Notes under the pieces: model-generated
Told to the model about the DNA's origin: nothing
The model's database searches: none
What the model saw: only the letters and a program-made list of their open reading frames with translations
In this document: one piece after another, positions 9,407 to 17,764 of the stretch
Layout: every line of letters starts with the position of its first letter
How positions within the stretch are numbered: position 1 is the stretch's first letter
Position numbers and translations under genes: made by a program
DNA from: Moanibacter sp964542645
GTDB taxonomy: Bacteria > Verrucomicrobiota > Verrucomicrobiia > Opitutales > UBA2987
Direction of reading: 5' to 3'
Length of the DNA: 64,000 nt
Assembly: GCA_964542645.1 (NCBI GenBank)
Contig: CAZIUG010000008.1
Span: 372,001 to 436,000 of the forward strand

Positions 9407-11326
9407 TCAAGACCAGGGTTCGGAATAGGAAGGATTCTCAACATAGCGTTCCATTCCAAGTTCAAGCCGCACCATCGAGCCAGGAAGCATACGAATTTTA
9501 AAACGGGCTGCGTTCACTTCTTCTGAAGCACTTTCTGTTTGGCCCTCTATAATCTTTTTGTAGGCTTCCGGGTGCGTAGATATCGCTTCCGCCTGTTCTG
9601 CGGTAAGATTTTGACGCCGTTGAAAAGACACATGTGTAAACCGATGCTCGGCAAAGGCTCCGCCTTGCACGATTAGTTCACGACCCTTAGTCGGATTGAG
9701 GTTTACTAAATACAGGATGGCGCTACTATCTTCCAGCTTCTCGATTAATGCCGCAACATCTCTGGGCAAGCCCGGCCGGCGCCGCTCAACATCAAAATAA
9801 CGCAGCCGAACCATAAGTAATCCTCCGTTGTACATAAAGAGAGGCCCACCCATAGTCAGTTGGATCAGTCCTTCGACAGTAATTGGGTTGCGTCTCTGCA
9901 AATACCAATCGCCGTAGGTACTTGGGTCCTGTTGATCGCATCGCATAAAGTCGAGTCGTTGATAGACTTGAGAATAATTGTGACGTAAAATGTCCGAGGG
10001 GTAGTTCGGATATTCCCCCTGAAGATATGCGATCCATGCCGCTTCGTGCCCACCGCCGTGTTTCGACCCATGTGACTTTACCCTGGTAAAGTCGCGCTCA
10101 TCGTAATTGCGTAACTTCTTTATACGTTCCATGTCTTCTTCGGCCATGCTCATACCCCAAATATGAGCCATAGTATCGCCTCGCATTGGAAGGTGTCTCG
10201 TCCATCCCTTATCGTTATGGCATTGTGGAACATGTAAGGTTTTATCCCGTAAGTGTCCGTGTTCCATCATTACATCAACTTGAGAACGCGGAAAGTTGAT
10301 ATAACTTGGATCGCTATGAAGCAAGGCCGCGTTCTCGGCAGCGCTGATGCAGGCATCACCGAGCGTTTCCCAGCCATGAGGCCAGGTCCAGCCGTAGTAA
10401 CCACCATACCATTTACCGTCAATATATTCCCCTATTTCACCCGAAAGACCAATATTGTCCGGGAGGATGCCATTGTTCTTCTGGGTCCGTTCGATCCACG
10501 CATCGACGTACTCTTTAACCCACGATCTGTAATTTTCATCGCCAGTGCAGAGATAGGCATTAGTAACCATGGTGGTCGCTGCGAGGTTGCAAGCAACGTC
10601 GCCGCGAGACATGCGGTCTCCCATCACCTTCGCCATCGCTTCTCCCATCCCGGGTTTGAGTAAGTCTTCAGCCGATTCGATCCCTGGGATATCGAGGAAA
10701 GGCAAAGGGTATTTATGCCAAAACTCGTACCCATAAGATGAGGTACGGTCACATACTTTTTGGAATAATTTCTCAAAGTTCCGATGTGCAGGACCCATGC
10801 TACCATTGTGAGCGCAACGAATGAGTTTGTTTACTGGATCGTAATTGGGCGCTTCCGGGTCCTCATTTAGGTAGAACCCTGCATATCGCTGGGCGCGTTC
10901 AATATTTTTCCTATTGGCAGGGTCAGCTAAGCAAAGATTGTAGAAAAACACATAGCCCTCGCCCTGATGCATCCAATCGTAACCCTGTTCGTATTCTTTC
11001 ACAACCATCGGGTGGCCATGGCCACTATTGTATTTCGAAAATTGCCTAGTAATTCCGTCGTACATACGGTGCGATAAATCTAATATATTTTCGTCACCGC
11101 CAAGCAGGTATAGTACAGGCCAGTTATGAAAGCTCTCATAGGCGTCATCGAGGCCGTCAATGCCAGTAAACGTTTCGGTGGTGGGCCAGAGAACTGAATC
11201 ATCTTTCCCGATGTATCGTTCCATCACAGGATCAACCGAACCGTTCAAGAGGTCAATGAGGCCGCGTTGGAGAACAGCCCACTCCGGAGCATCAACAAAT
11301 GGTAGATTTGCTTCTAGGGTAATCAC
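9407..11326 (-). CDS. Large conserved-looking hypothetical protein, possible (alpha/alpha) barrel
   Basis: A 639-residue cytoplasmic-looking protein that I do not recognise. The first 470 residues are helix-rich with recurring aromatic and His-containing motifs (YNSGHGHPM, YGGYYGWTWPHGWETLGDA, HVPQCHNDKGW, GSKHGGGHEAAW), resembling the (alpha/alpha)6 toroid of some lyases, hydrolases and epimerases. The last 170 residues look like beta-rich material (LMVRLRYFDVERRR, RFTHVSFQRR, ARFKIRMLPGSMVRLEL). The start is GTG 11326 without a good Shine-Dalgarno, so it is approximate. Placed between a cupin and a Gfo/Idh/MocA gene, it may act on an oligosaccharide or sugar acid; this is inference from context only. 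Confidence 0.75.
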   Translation of the reverse strand: MITLEANLPFVDAPEWAVLQRGLIDLLNGSVDPVMERYIGKDDSVLWPTTETFTGIDGLDDAYESFHNWPVLYLLGGDENILDLSHRMYDGITRQFSKYNSGHGHPMVVKEYEQGYDWMHQGEGYVFFYNLCLADPANRKNIERAQRYAGFYLNEDPEAPNYDPVNKLIRCAHNGSMGPAHRNFEKLFQKVCDRTSSYGYEFWHKYPLPFLDIPGIESAEDLLKPGMGEAMAKVMGDRMSRGDVACNLAATTMVTNAYLCTGDENYRSWVKEYVDAWIERTQKNNGILPDNIGLSGEIGEYIDGKWYGGYYGWTWPHGWETLGDACISAAENAALLHSDPSYINFPRSQVDVMMEHGHLRDKTLHVPQCHNDKGWTRHLPMRGDTMAHIWGMSMAEEDMERIKKLRNYDERDFTRVKSHGSKHGGGHEAAWIAYLQGEYPNYPSDILRHNYSQVYQRLDFMRCDQQDPSTYGDWYLQRRNPITVEGLIQLTMGGPLFMYNGGLLMVRLRYFDVERRRPGLPRDVAALIEKLEDSSAILYLVNLNPTKGRELIVQGGAFAEHRFTHVSFQRRQNLTAEQAEAISTHPEAYKKIIEGQTESASEEVNAARFKIRMLPGSMVRLELGMERYVENPSYSEPWS

Positions 11327-11673
11327 AGGAATATTCTTTCTTGATCCAATTGTATTCTATTTTCCAGGTTTTATTAAATCCGATTATCTGGAATCTTCTT
11401 TTTATGAAGGTTGAATGCGAGGACTAAAATTGACCGGAGCAAACAATTTCTTGAACCAACCCACAGGCTGAACCGATGATGAAAGGCTTAAGTTAACGAT
11501 GCAATAGAATACAGATATAATTTTCTCGGAAATCTTAATTTCCGCTATTCGTTTGATCTTGTATTCCGATCGAATCTCTCCACGGGTCAGCTTGAATCAC
11601 AACTGATTTGACATGTTACAATAACCATCTCGTCCACGATCTAATTATCCACTCCATGAAAGCGGTGTATATC
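11327..11673. other. Intergenic region with repeated motif and hairpins
   Basis: A 347-base non-coding stretch upstream of the 639-residue gene. Two copies of an 11-base motif face each other here (listed separately). A near-perfect hairpin CGGAAAT-CTTA-ATTTCCG occupies 11527-11544. A related TGTATTC lies at 11561-11567. The region looks regulatory rather than coding. Confidence 0.45.
11351..11512. promoter_or_regulatory. Paired motif copies, TGTATTCTATT and its complement
   Basis: TGTATTCTATT at 11351-11361 and AATAGAATACA at 11502-11512 are exact reverse complements about 140 bases apart, just upstream of the 639-residue gene start at 11326. The first ten bases recur at 16550-16559 inside a perfect dyad. 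Such spacing would suit a DNA-looping repressor, but that is inference. Confidence 0.35.
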
Positions 11674-12060
11674 CTACCGGATTTCTTCTTGGGTGTCGAA
11701 CACGGCAGGCATGGTAATCTCGATGACCTCCCAGTCATCGGAGTAATCCAACACTTCATGCTTTATGCCCGGAGGCTGATACCAAGCATCGCCCGTTTCC
11801 ACTCTGATCTCACCAACATCTTCAAAGTAAAGCCGGGCCCACCCTTTGATTAGATAGACCATCTGGAAATTAAGATCGTGGGAATGGTATCCTATAGGGC
11901 GAGAACAAGGCTGATTGGCACGAATGACATGGGCTAATACTTTGCCATCCGTGGCCTCTTTAATGCCAAGATCTCGATACTTGAAATAGGGTCTTAATCC
12001 CTCCTTTACCCACTGGGCATCTTTGATATGGCTGGCAAATGAACAAGTCGCTTTAGACAT
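11674..12060 (-). CDS. Small cupin-domain protein
   Basis: A 128-residue single-domain cupin. The first cupin motif is clear in GYHSHDLNFQMVYLIKG (the HxH plus a later Gly) and the second in GDAWYQPPGIKHEVL, giving a His-rich metal site in a beta-barrel. In sugar-acid loci, single cupins such as KdgF open unsaturated uronates to linear keto acids, and others are isomerases or dioxygenases; which applies here is not shown. It is on the minus strand between a Gfo/Idh/MocA gene and the 639-residue gene, with about 220 bases upstream and 350 downstream, so it may have its own promoter. Confidence 0.82.
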   Translation of the reverse strand: MSKATCSFASHIKDAQWVKEGLRPYFKYRDLGIKEATDGKVLAHVIRANQPCSRPIGYHSHDLNFQMVYLIKGWARLYFEDVGEIRVETGDAWYQPPGIKHEVLDYSDDWEVIEITMPAVFDTQEEIR

Positions 12061-12284
12061 AATTTTCAGTTCCCTCTAATAAATGATTTCTAGATTCTAA
12101 CTGTCCAAGGTTCGGACAATAACAATGCCTATGAGAATGTCTCTCAAGATTTCTGACATTTCATATTTTACAAGACGGAAGCTAAAAAACAGGTTTAACC
12201 CCACAAGCCTCTCGAAAGAGATATAGCAAGGCAGCCTCAGAATCTGTAAAGCAGCAACACTTCTTGACCCTCAGGTCGATCGAG

Positions 12285-13355
12285 TTACGCCACGTTATCG
12301 TCCAGCAAAACTTCGCGATTCTCACGCGCGGATACTTCAATTGCCCGACACATCCTAACGACCTTTTTCCCCTCTGCTGCAGTAAGCCTGGCCTGGCGTC
12401 CTGCGACAATCGCATCGACAAACTCTCTACATCCGGCGTCAAAGCTCGCCCAAAAACTGGAATCAATGTCCGAGTAGTCCGTTGTGACGCCGTCCAGATA
12501 CACTGTGAGTGGAGGCTTGTCCAACATGTTAGCACTGCAACGGTTCACCCAAATCACTCCTCGGCTTCCGGTGATCTCGAACCATTCGTCTTCGGGAACG
12601 TGTTCCGTCCTGATCTTTAATTCATCCGAATGCACAACCTCAAAAGTGCCATATCGATCTGAATCCCTGTATTTCCAAATGGCAACCGCCGGACAATCCA
12701 GCTTCCAGCCATGTTGAATCGTTTTGTAACTGATCCAAGAGAAAACCTTCTCAATATCACCCAAAAGATAGAGGGCTACAGCGAAAACATGAGAACCGTA
12801 ATCAAGCATGACTCTGCCTCCCCCACCCTTTTCAGGATCAAAGCGCCAGTCCCATCTTTCGAAAGGAATTTTGAATTTCGTATCTGAACCCATCAGTGTT
12901 TTTATCCGTAGAGATATGGGCTTGCCGATAACACCCGAATCGAGCAATTCTTTAGCCCGAACGATGGGAGGGTAATACTGGAAGTTTTCGAAGGTTCGGA
13001 ACATGCCTTTCCCCTCTGCTGCGGCAGCGATAAGCTGGTCGCATTCCTTGATGGTCGTAGCCATCGGCTTCTGAATCGAAACGTGCTTTCCTGAAGCAAT
13101 CGCATCAAGACCCATAGTAAGATGTAGATGATGGGGCGTGAGGATCTCAACTGCATCAATATCTGAATCATCCAGCATCTTCCGATAATCCGTATATGTC
13201 TTTGTAGCTCCCCACTCTGCAGCCCGCTCCCGAGCCCGAGCCTCCCTAACATCACAGACTGCATAGACCTCCGCATTGGCGATTTTCGCATATGCACTGG
13301 CATGACGTCGCGAAACGTTGCCTGCGCCGATTAGGCCAACACGCACTCTTTCCAT
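12285..13355 (-). CDS. Gfo/Idh/MocA-family oxidoreductase
   Basis: A 356-residue NAD(P)-dependent oxidoreductase. The nucleotide loop GLIGAGNVSRRHA is intact at the N-terminus, followed by QKPMATT in place of the usual EKP, still with the catalytic Lys (about residue 96). The substrate domain contains DYGSHVFAVALYLLG, matching the family active-site Asp/His helix. The start is ATG 13355 (the frame continues one codon to a TTG); AAGGG just upstream can serve as ribosome site. It follows the thiamine-diphosphate enzyme gene on the same strand by 219 bases. The likely substrate is a sugar, sugar acid or cyclitol. Confidence 0.9.
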   Translation of the reverse strand: MERVRVGLIGAGNVSRRHASAYAKIANAEVYAVCDVREARARERAAEWGATKTYTDYRKMLDDSDIDAVEILTPHHLHLTMGLDAIASGKHVSIQKPMATTIKECDQLIAAAAEGKGMFRTFENFQYYPPIVRAKELLDSGVIGKPISLRIKTLMGSDTKFKIPFERWDWRFDPEKGGGGRVMLDYGSHVFAVALYLLGDIEKVFSWISYKTIQHGWKLDCPAVAIWKYRDSDRYGTFEVVHSDELKIRTEHVPEDEWFEITGSRGVIWVNRCSANMLDKPPLTVYLDGVTTDYSDIDSSFWASFDAGCREFVDAIVAGRQARLTAAEGKKVVRMCRAIEVSARENREVLLDDNVA

Positions 13356-13456
13356 CAAATGAACCCTTACTGAATTTTTCCCAATTTGATTCTTAACTGT
13401 ACCTTAGTAACCACTTTATTAACTAGGGATTGAGATCAGTTTTCACAAAAGCACCA

Positions 13457-13470
13457 GGTTTTTAAAAACC
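13457..13470. repeat. 14-bp perfect palindrome
   Basis: GGTTTTTAAAAACC is self-complementary with no loop. It lies in the 219-base gap between the minus-strand thiamine-diphosphate enzyme gene and the Gfo/Idh/MocA gene. It may be a protein-binding site or part of a transcript end; its function is not shown. Confidence 0.3.
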
Positions 13471-13574
13471 CCATCATCGTCTACATAATTGCGCAATGTG
13501 GTTGAATCTCTTCATTCGCAATCCACTGAACCAATCTCTCATCCATAGATATCAGGTGTTTTATTTACTCCGTC

Positions 13575-15215
13575 TTATTTCTCCCTTTCTTCGAAAATCC
13601 GCACCGAGGGCTCCATTACCGGCCAGGGGACAGGAACTGTGATTTCAATCAAGTAAGTATCGTTGTAGTGAACCGCCCTGGATAAAGAATCTTCAAGCGC
13701 ATCGATTGTATCGACGCGCTCGCCTTTAATTCCAAACGACTTCGCCAAGGCGATAAAATCCGGATTGTAAAGATTAACACCAATCTTCCTGCCAAACAAA
13801 ACTTCCTGCTGCTTTTCCAAAACCCCATAAGAGTTGTCATTGAAGACAAGCAAAACGATAGGCACTTCATGTTGGATCGCCGTCGCCAGTTCCTGAAGGT
13901 TAAACATAAATCCTCCATCTCCACAAATCGCAACTACCGGTCTTTCCGGTCGCGCTAGTTTGGCACCTATCGCTGCGGGCAAAGCAAACCCTAGAGTGCC
14001 AAAACCCCACGGGTAGAGGTTCGAACGCGGCTCATAGAAATCAAGCAACCTACGACACCAATAAGCCATAAGAGTGAGGTCGCTTACAACAATCGCATCG
14101 CTCGGAAGTCCGGCCTGTATCGAATCAACCAAGTGAACACCCACCGGAGCTTTTTTTAGGCAATCATCCCGGAGCTCCTCCCGGAGTTTCTTAACCTCCA
14201 TGACACGGTTACTGCCATTATCCACTACATGGTCCAAAAGCTGCTCATCGAGAATCCCAAGACTAAGTTTCGCATCAGCGATCAAGCTAATGGTTGGCTC
14301 GTAAATGGGTCCGATTGCCTGTGGATCAATGTCAATGTGGATAATCTTTTCCGGCAATTTGAGTGTCCAGCTATCTGTTTCCTCATCCGTAAATCGGGTA
14401 CCAACAGCAATAAGCAAGTCACAAGTCTCGAGATAACTTCGCCCCGACCAGTGATTTAAAGCGCTACCCGCAGAAAGGGAATGAGAGCCCGGTATCGCGC
14501 CCTTACCCATTACCGTCGTAAAGACCGGAGCTTTCAGCTTTTCGGCAAACCTCACCAGCACTTCCGAAGCGTTGGCAGTTATCACTCCTCCACCAGCCCA
14601 AACAACAGGACGAATGGAAGACTTGATGAGGTCCAGCGACGGCATCAACTCCGAAACTGGGAATACAGCTGGTCTTTCCGTTTCCGGAGAGAGAATCTCA
14701 ATGGAGTCCTCGTCGTTCAGTAAATCGATAGGAATCTCGATGGCAGCTGGTCTTGCACGACCGACCGCCATCGACCTAAACGCGTCAAAAATAGTTTCGG
14801 AGATCGCACCGGCAGTCTCCGGTCGCAGAGCCTCTCCGACAACCGTTCGCAGGGCCTCAAGCTGCTTCGGACACTCGTGGATTAGACCTTTCTCTAAACC
14901 GAAGGTTGCAACCGGGTTCTGGCTGGCGATGAGTAAGACTGGTGATGAATCTGCATAGGCAGTACCCAATGACGAGACTGCGTTCAAGGCCGCCGGTCCC
15001 GTTGTCGTGATGCAGACTCCTGGATGTCCGCTGGCTCTTGCGTAGCCATCGGCCATAAATGCTGCGCCCTGCTCGTGACGAGCAACTATGTGTCGGATTT
15101 TTTCAGAATGGGTGAGCGCGTCGTATATAGCCAAATTGTGGGTACCCGGAATACCGAATACCACGTCAATCCCATGTGCTTCTAATGATCGGACGACTGC
15201 TTCACCACCTGTCAT
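13575..15215 (-). CDS. Thiamine-diphosphate-dependent enzyme, acetolactate-synthase-like
   Basis: A 546-residue member of the ThDP enzyme superfamily with the standard three domains. The N-terminal pyrimidine-binding domain has the catalytic Glu48 in ARHEQGAAFMADGYAR. A central FAD/NAD-type domain spans about 185-330. The C-terminal pyrophosphate domain has GDGGFMFN followed by NDNSYG, the Mg/ThDP motif. Family members include acetolactate synthase, glyoxylate carboligase, sulfoacetaldehyde acetyltransferase and benzoylformate decarboxylase. There is no regulatory small subunit beside it and the neighbours are sugar-acid enzymes, so a catabolic 2-oxo-acid lyase or ligase is more likely than valine synthesis. 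The exact reaction is unknown. Confidence 0.87.
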   Translation of the reverse strand: MTGGEAVVRSLEAHGIDVVFGIPGTHNLAIYDALTHSEKIRHIVARHEQGAAFMADGYARASGHPGVCITTTGPAALNAVSSLGTAYADSSPVLLIASQNPVATFGLEKGLIHECPKQLEALRTVVGEALRPETAGAISETIFDAFRSMAVGRARPAAIEIPIDLLNDEDSIEILSPETERPAVFPVSELMPSLDLIKSSIRPVVWAGGGVITANASEVLVRFAEKLKAPVFTTVMGKGAIPGSHSLSAGSALNHWSGRSYLETCDLLIAVGTRFTDEETDSWTLKLPEKIIHIDIDPQAIGPIYEPTISLIADAKLSLGILDEQLLDHVVDNGSNRVMEVKKLREELRDDCLKKAPVGVHLVDSIQAGLPSDAIVVSDLTLMAYWCRRLLDFYEPRSNLYPWGFGTLGFALPAAIGAKLARPERPVVAICGDGGFMFNLQELATAIQHEVPIVLLVFNDNSYGVLEKQQEVLFGRKIGVNLYNPDFIALAKSFGIKGERVDTIDALEDSLSRAVHYNDTYLIEITVPVPWPVMEPSVRIFEEREK

Positions 15216-15377
15216 AACGGTTGTTGTTTCATACTATTGCCTCTTGCTTGAAAATTGCTATGATATAAAGCCTTCATCCCTAAGGACCCTTTACTCAAGT
15301 ACAACTTGGCTAGATAGAAAGCTCCCACACTCTGCAGCGGAGTTACCACGGGTTTGTAACCGAACTCAATAGAGTAT

Positions 15378-16463
15378 CTACTCTCCATCGTTCACAGCCT
15401 GTATCATCGCCTTGATATAACCGAATTCATAAGCCCAAGCTTGGCGGGAAGCACCGGGTTCATCGTGACCTGGCGCATGATCAGGTACGATCATATGAGG
15501 ATATCCGACCTCCTTAAGAGCCTTCATATTCTCCCACATATTCATCACTCCCTCATCCGGCCACACCTCCTGAAAATTGTTACGCTTCCCGATGATATTA
15601 CGGAAGTGAATGTGATGGATTTTCTTTCGTTCCCCAAAATACCGGATAATTTCGGGAACCTCTCGCCGCGGATCTTCGACGCTCTCTGCCATGCATCCGA
15701 GACACAAGTTGAGGCCATGATAAGGGCTAGAGTTTATTTCAATAAAGCGTTTAAACCCCTCAAATCCACCTAAAACTCGATCGACCCCACAGTACCCTGG
15801 AGGCAGCCAAGGGTCACAGGGATGGCATGCCATGCGGACCCGGCACTCGGTGGCCACAGGGATAATACGATCGAGTGCGTAGGTGATCCGTTCCCAATTA
15901 GTTTCCGCAGTTAGGACTTCATCAAAACGCTGATGACGGTCTTGCGCCTTTTCTAAGTTCCAAGTACTCAACCGGGAGTTTCCCCGCCCAGGTGGATAGC
16001 TTTCTGTTCGTTGGTTCTCCATCTCGCAGAGGAAATACTTGATAGCGGGAATTCCTGCTTCTGCCGCCTGACGGATCATGTTGCAGATCAAATCAAGTTC
16101 CTTATCCCCCTCCCCATAGTTGCCAAGCATGAAATTGGGAACGTAACTGCCATCGATATTTAAACTTCTCATAGGGAGGGCCACCATCTCCATATCGAGC
16201 CCCAAACGACTACACTTCTCCTTCTTCTCAGCTAATTCCTGGACGTCCCATCCGTATTCACGGTGGAAAGTTATGTTGTTTTCATTCTTAGCAAAACATC
16301 CGTGGCGGACGAGATACTCTAGGTCTTCTTTCGAGGTAGTGAACTGTTGCGTACCAACGTGCATTAGAGGCGGACCACTACTATTCTTAGATGGTCGCCA
16401 GTTTTCTGCAATTGTCTGTTCGCCAGACTCAATACCCTTTTCAATCGCTGCTGTTAATTTCAT
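15378..16463 (-). CDS. UxuA (mannonate dehydratase)-like TIM-barrel protein
   Basis: A 361-residue protein resembling mannonate dehydratase, which dehydrates D-mannonate to 2-keto-3-deoxygluconate in uronate breakdown. Supporting motifs are GIPAIKYFLCEMENQ, RMACHPCDPWLPPGYCGVDRVL, LNLCLGCMAES, KKIHHIHFRNIIG and the C-terminal MIVPDHAPGHD followed by FGYIKAM. These give the metal-binding His/Cys/Asp strands of the family barrel. It is close to the usual length (about 350-395), but sequence differences leave room for another sugar-acid dehydratase or isomerase. It is on the minus strand just upstream of the thiamine-diphosphate enzyme gene, and divergent from a PhyH gene across an operator-like dyad. 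Confidence 0.8.
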   Translation of the reverse strand: MKLTAAIEKGIESGEQTIAENWRPSKNSSGPPLMHVGTQQFTTSKEDLEYLVRHGCFAKNENNITFHREYGWDVQELAEKKEKCSRLGLDMEMVALPMRSLNIDGSYVPNFMLGNYGEGDKELDLICNMIRQAAEAGIPAIKYFLCEMENQRTESYPPGRGNSRLSTWNLEKAQDRHQRFDEVLTAETNWERITYALDRIIPVATECRVRMACHPCDPWLPPGYCGVDRVLGGFEGFKRFIEINSSPYHGLNLCLGCMAESVEDPRREVPEIIRYFGERKKIHHIHFRNIIGKRNNFQEVWPDEGVMNMWENMKALKEVGYPHMIVPDHAPGHDEPGASRQAWAYEFGYIKAMIQAVNDGE

Positions 16464-16773
16464 GGAGTGATTTTTGGTTTCAGGAAAATAATAAGGTAAC
16501 GAATACTAAAAGAATGATGAAGGATGAGAAAAGAGAATTCCACCTTGGGTGTATTCTATCACTCTCAAAGAATACACCGGGAATAACCAACCAACTCGCA
16601 CATAGACAGAGGAAACCAGTAAGTTCGATCCTGAAAATGTTGGAACCGTTTTCTGAAACCCCGAATGAAAGTCGATGTTTCTAAATCACAGCCACCAAAA
16701 CTAAATCCTCAGGCAGCAATTTTACTCAAAAATCCACTTGGCAACTTCGAGATTTTAATCACTTATACTGAGT
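16464..16773. other. Divergent regulatory region between UxuA-like and PhyH genes
   Basis: A 310-base stretch between two divergently transcribed genes. It contains the perfect 9-bp dyad listed separately and no coding signal that I trust. Promoters for both genes should lie here; I cannot place them. Confidence 0.45.
16548..16578. promoter_or_regulatory. Operator-like perfect dyad, 9 + 13 + 9
   Basis: GGTGTATTC at 16548-16556 is the exact reverse complement of GAATACACC at 16570-16578, with a 13-base spacer. It sits in the divergent region upstream of both the UxuA-like and PhyH genes. Its left half extends into TGTATTCTAT, a motif also found at 11351 and, inverted, at 11503. It is a plausible binding site for a dimeric regulator. 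No regulator gene lies in this window. Confidence 0.5.
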
Positions 16774-17580
16774 ATGCTAACGGACCAGCAAATTAGGCAT
16801 TACAAAACTTTCGGGTTCCTCGTTCTTCGGGACCTCTTCACTCCTGAAGAAATTGAAACTTTGAGAAATGAATATGAGTCCGAACTCAACCTCGTCTATT
16901 CAGATAAACCCTTTACTGGCAAGGAGCGCTATTGGACGTATATGATGAACCCTCGAACGCCATTTTATGCTAGTTTGCTCGAAGACCCGCGCTTTTGCAA
17001 CGTTGCCGAGCAGCTTTACGGCGATGATGTAATTGGCATCGGGACAGACGCCAATCGGTATGTGGGTGATACCCGATGGCATCCGGATCACCATGCTGAT
17101 CCTCACGAGGATTCCTTTGGAGTTAAGTTTGCATTCTATCTGGACCCAGTAGCTGCCAACTCGGGTGCTCTCCGGCTCATTCCTGGCTCTCACAATCGAG
17201 CCTTTCAGGACAGGGTGCGCCTAACCTTGCCTACACTCGAATTGGAAATACCTGAGGTTCCAGCCTACGTTTGCAAATCAGATCCTGGCGATGTCGTCGC
17301 GTTTGATATGCGTTGCTGGCACGCAAGTAGTGGTGGGACCGCTGGAAGAAGGATGTCCACATGCGTATACTATAATAATCCGCAGGGAGAAAAAGAAGAA
17401 GCTGCAATGCGCAAACGCGCCGAAGCTAATAGAGGAGCGACGGTCCGATTCGGAAGGTCCCAAGAAGGTTATGGATGTGGTTATCCACAAGAATGGCTCG
17501 CGAATCCAAAAGGAAACCCCAAGCGGCAGCGCTGGTTGACCCGAATGGCTGAACTCGGTTACTTCGAGTTGTCGGACTAA
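16774..17580 (+). CDS. Phytanoyl-CoA dioxygenase (PhyH) family protein
   Basis: A 268-residue putative Fe(II)/2-oxoglutarate oxygenase. The start LTDQQIRHYKTFGFLVLRDLFTPEE is classic for the family. HxD is in TRWHPDHH (His103, Asp105), PGSH follows, distal His183 is in CWHASSGG, and Arg192/Arg193 precede the last strand. ATG 16774 fits the family N-terminus. It is read away from the UxuA-like gene and is followed 184 bases later by an HpcH/HpaI aldolase gene on the same strand, a possible two-gene unit. The substrate is unknown. Confidence 0.9.
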   Translation: MLTDQQIRHYKTFGFLVLRDLFTPEEIETLRNEYESELNLVYSDKPFTGKERYWTYMMNPRTPFYASLLEDPRFCNVAEQLYGDDVIGIGTDANRYVGDTRWHPDHHADPHEDSFGVKFAFYLDPVAANSGALRLIPGSHNRAFQDRVRLTLPTLELEIPEVPAYVCKSDPGDVVAFDMRCWHASSGGTAGRRMSTCVYYNNPQGEKEEAAMRKRAEANRGATVRFGRSQEGYGCGYPQEWLANPKGNPKRQRWLTRMAELGYFELSD

Positions 17581-17764
17581 GCAAAGCCTGGGAAACCCTC
17601 GAAATAGTAGTGTGGAAGAGGGAGACTGTCCGTCATCCGCAAAGATCTACATCCCCTGTTGGAATAGCACCTGAAAAACGAAGCGCAACTTATAGGCTGC
17701 TTAGAGGGGTAAAGGTTCTCTGGATATAGTCTTTTCGAATAAACTCTAATAAGAAATATAATAG

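Noticed and set aside
10253..10663. 136-codon plus-strand frame over the 639-residue gene
   Set aside because: Antisense, no ribosome site, no recognisable fold; the minus-strand frame is much longer and coherent.
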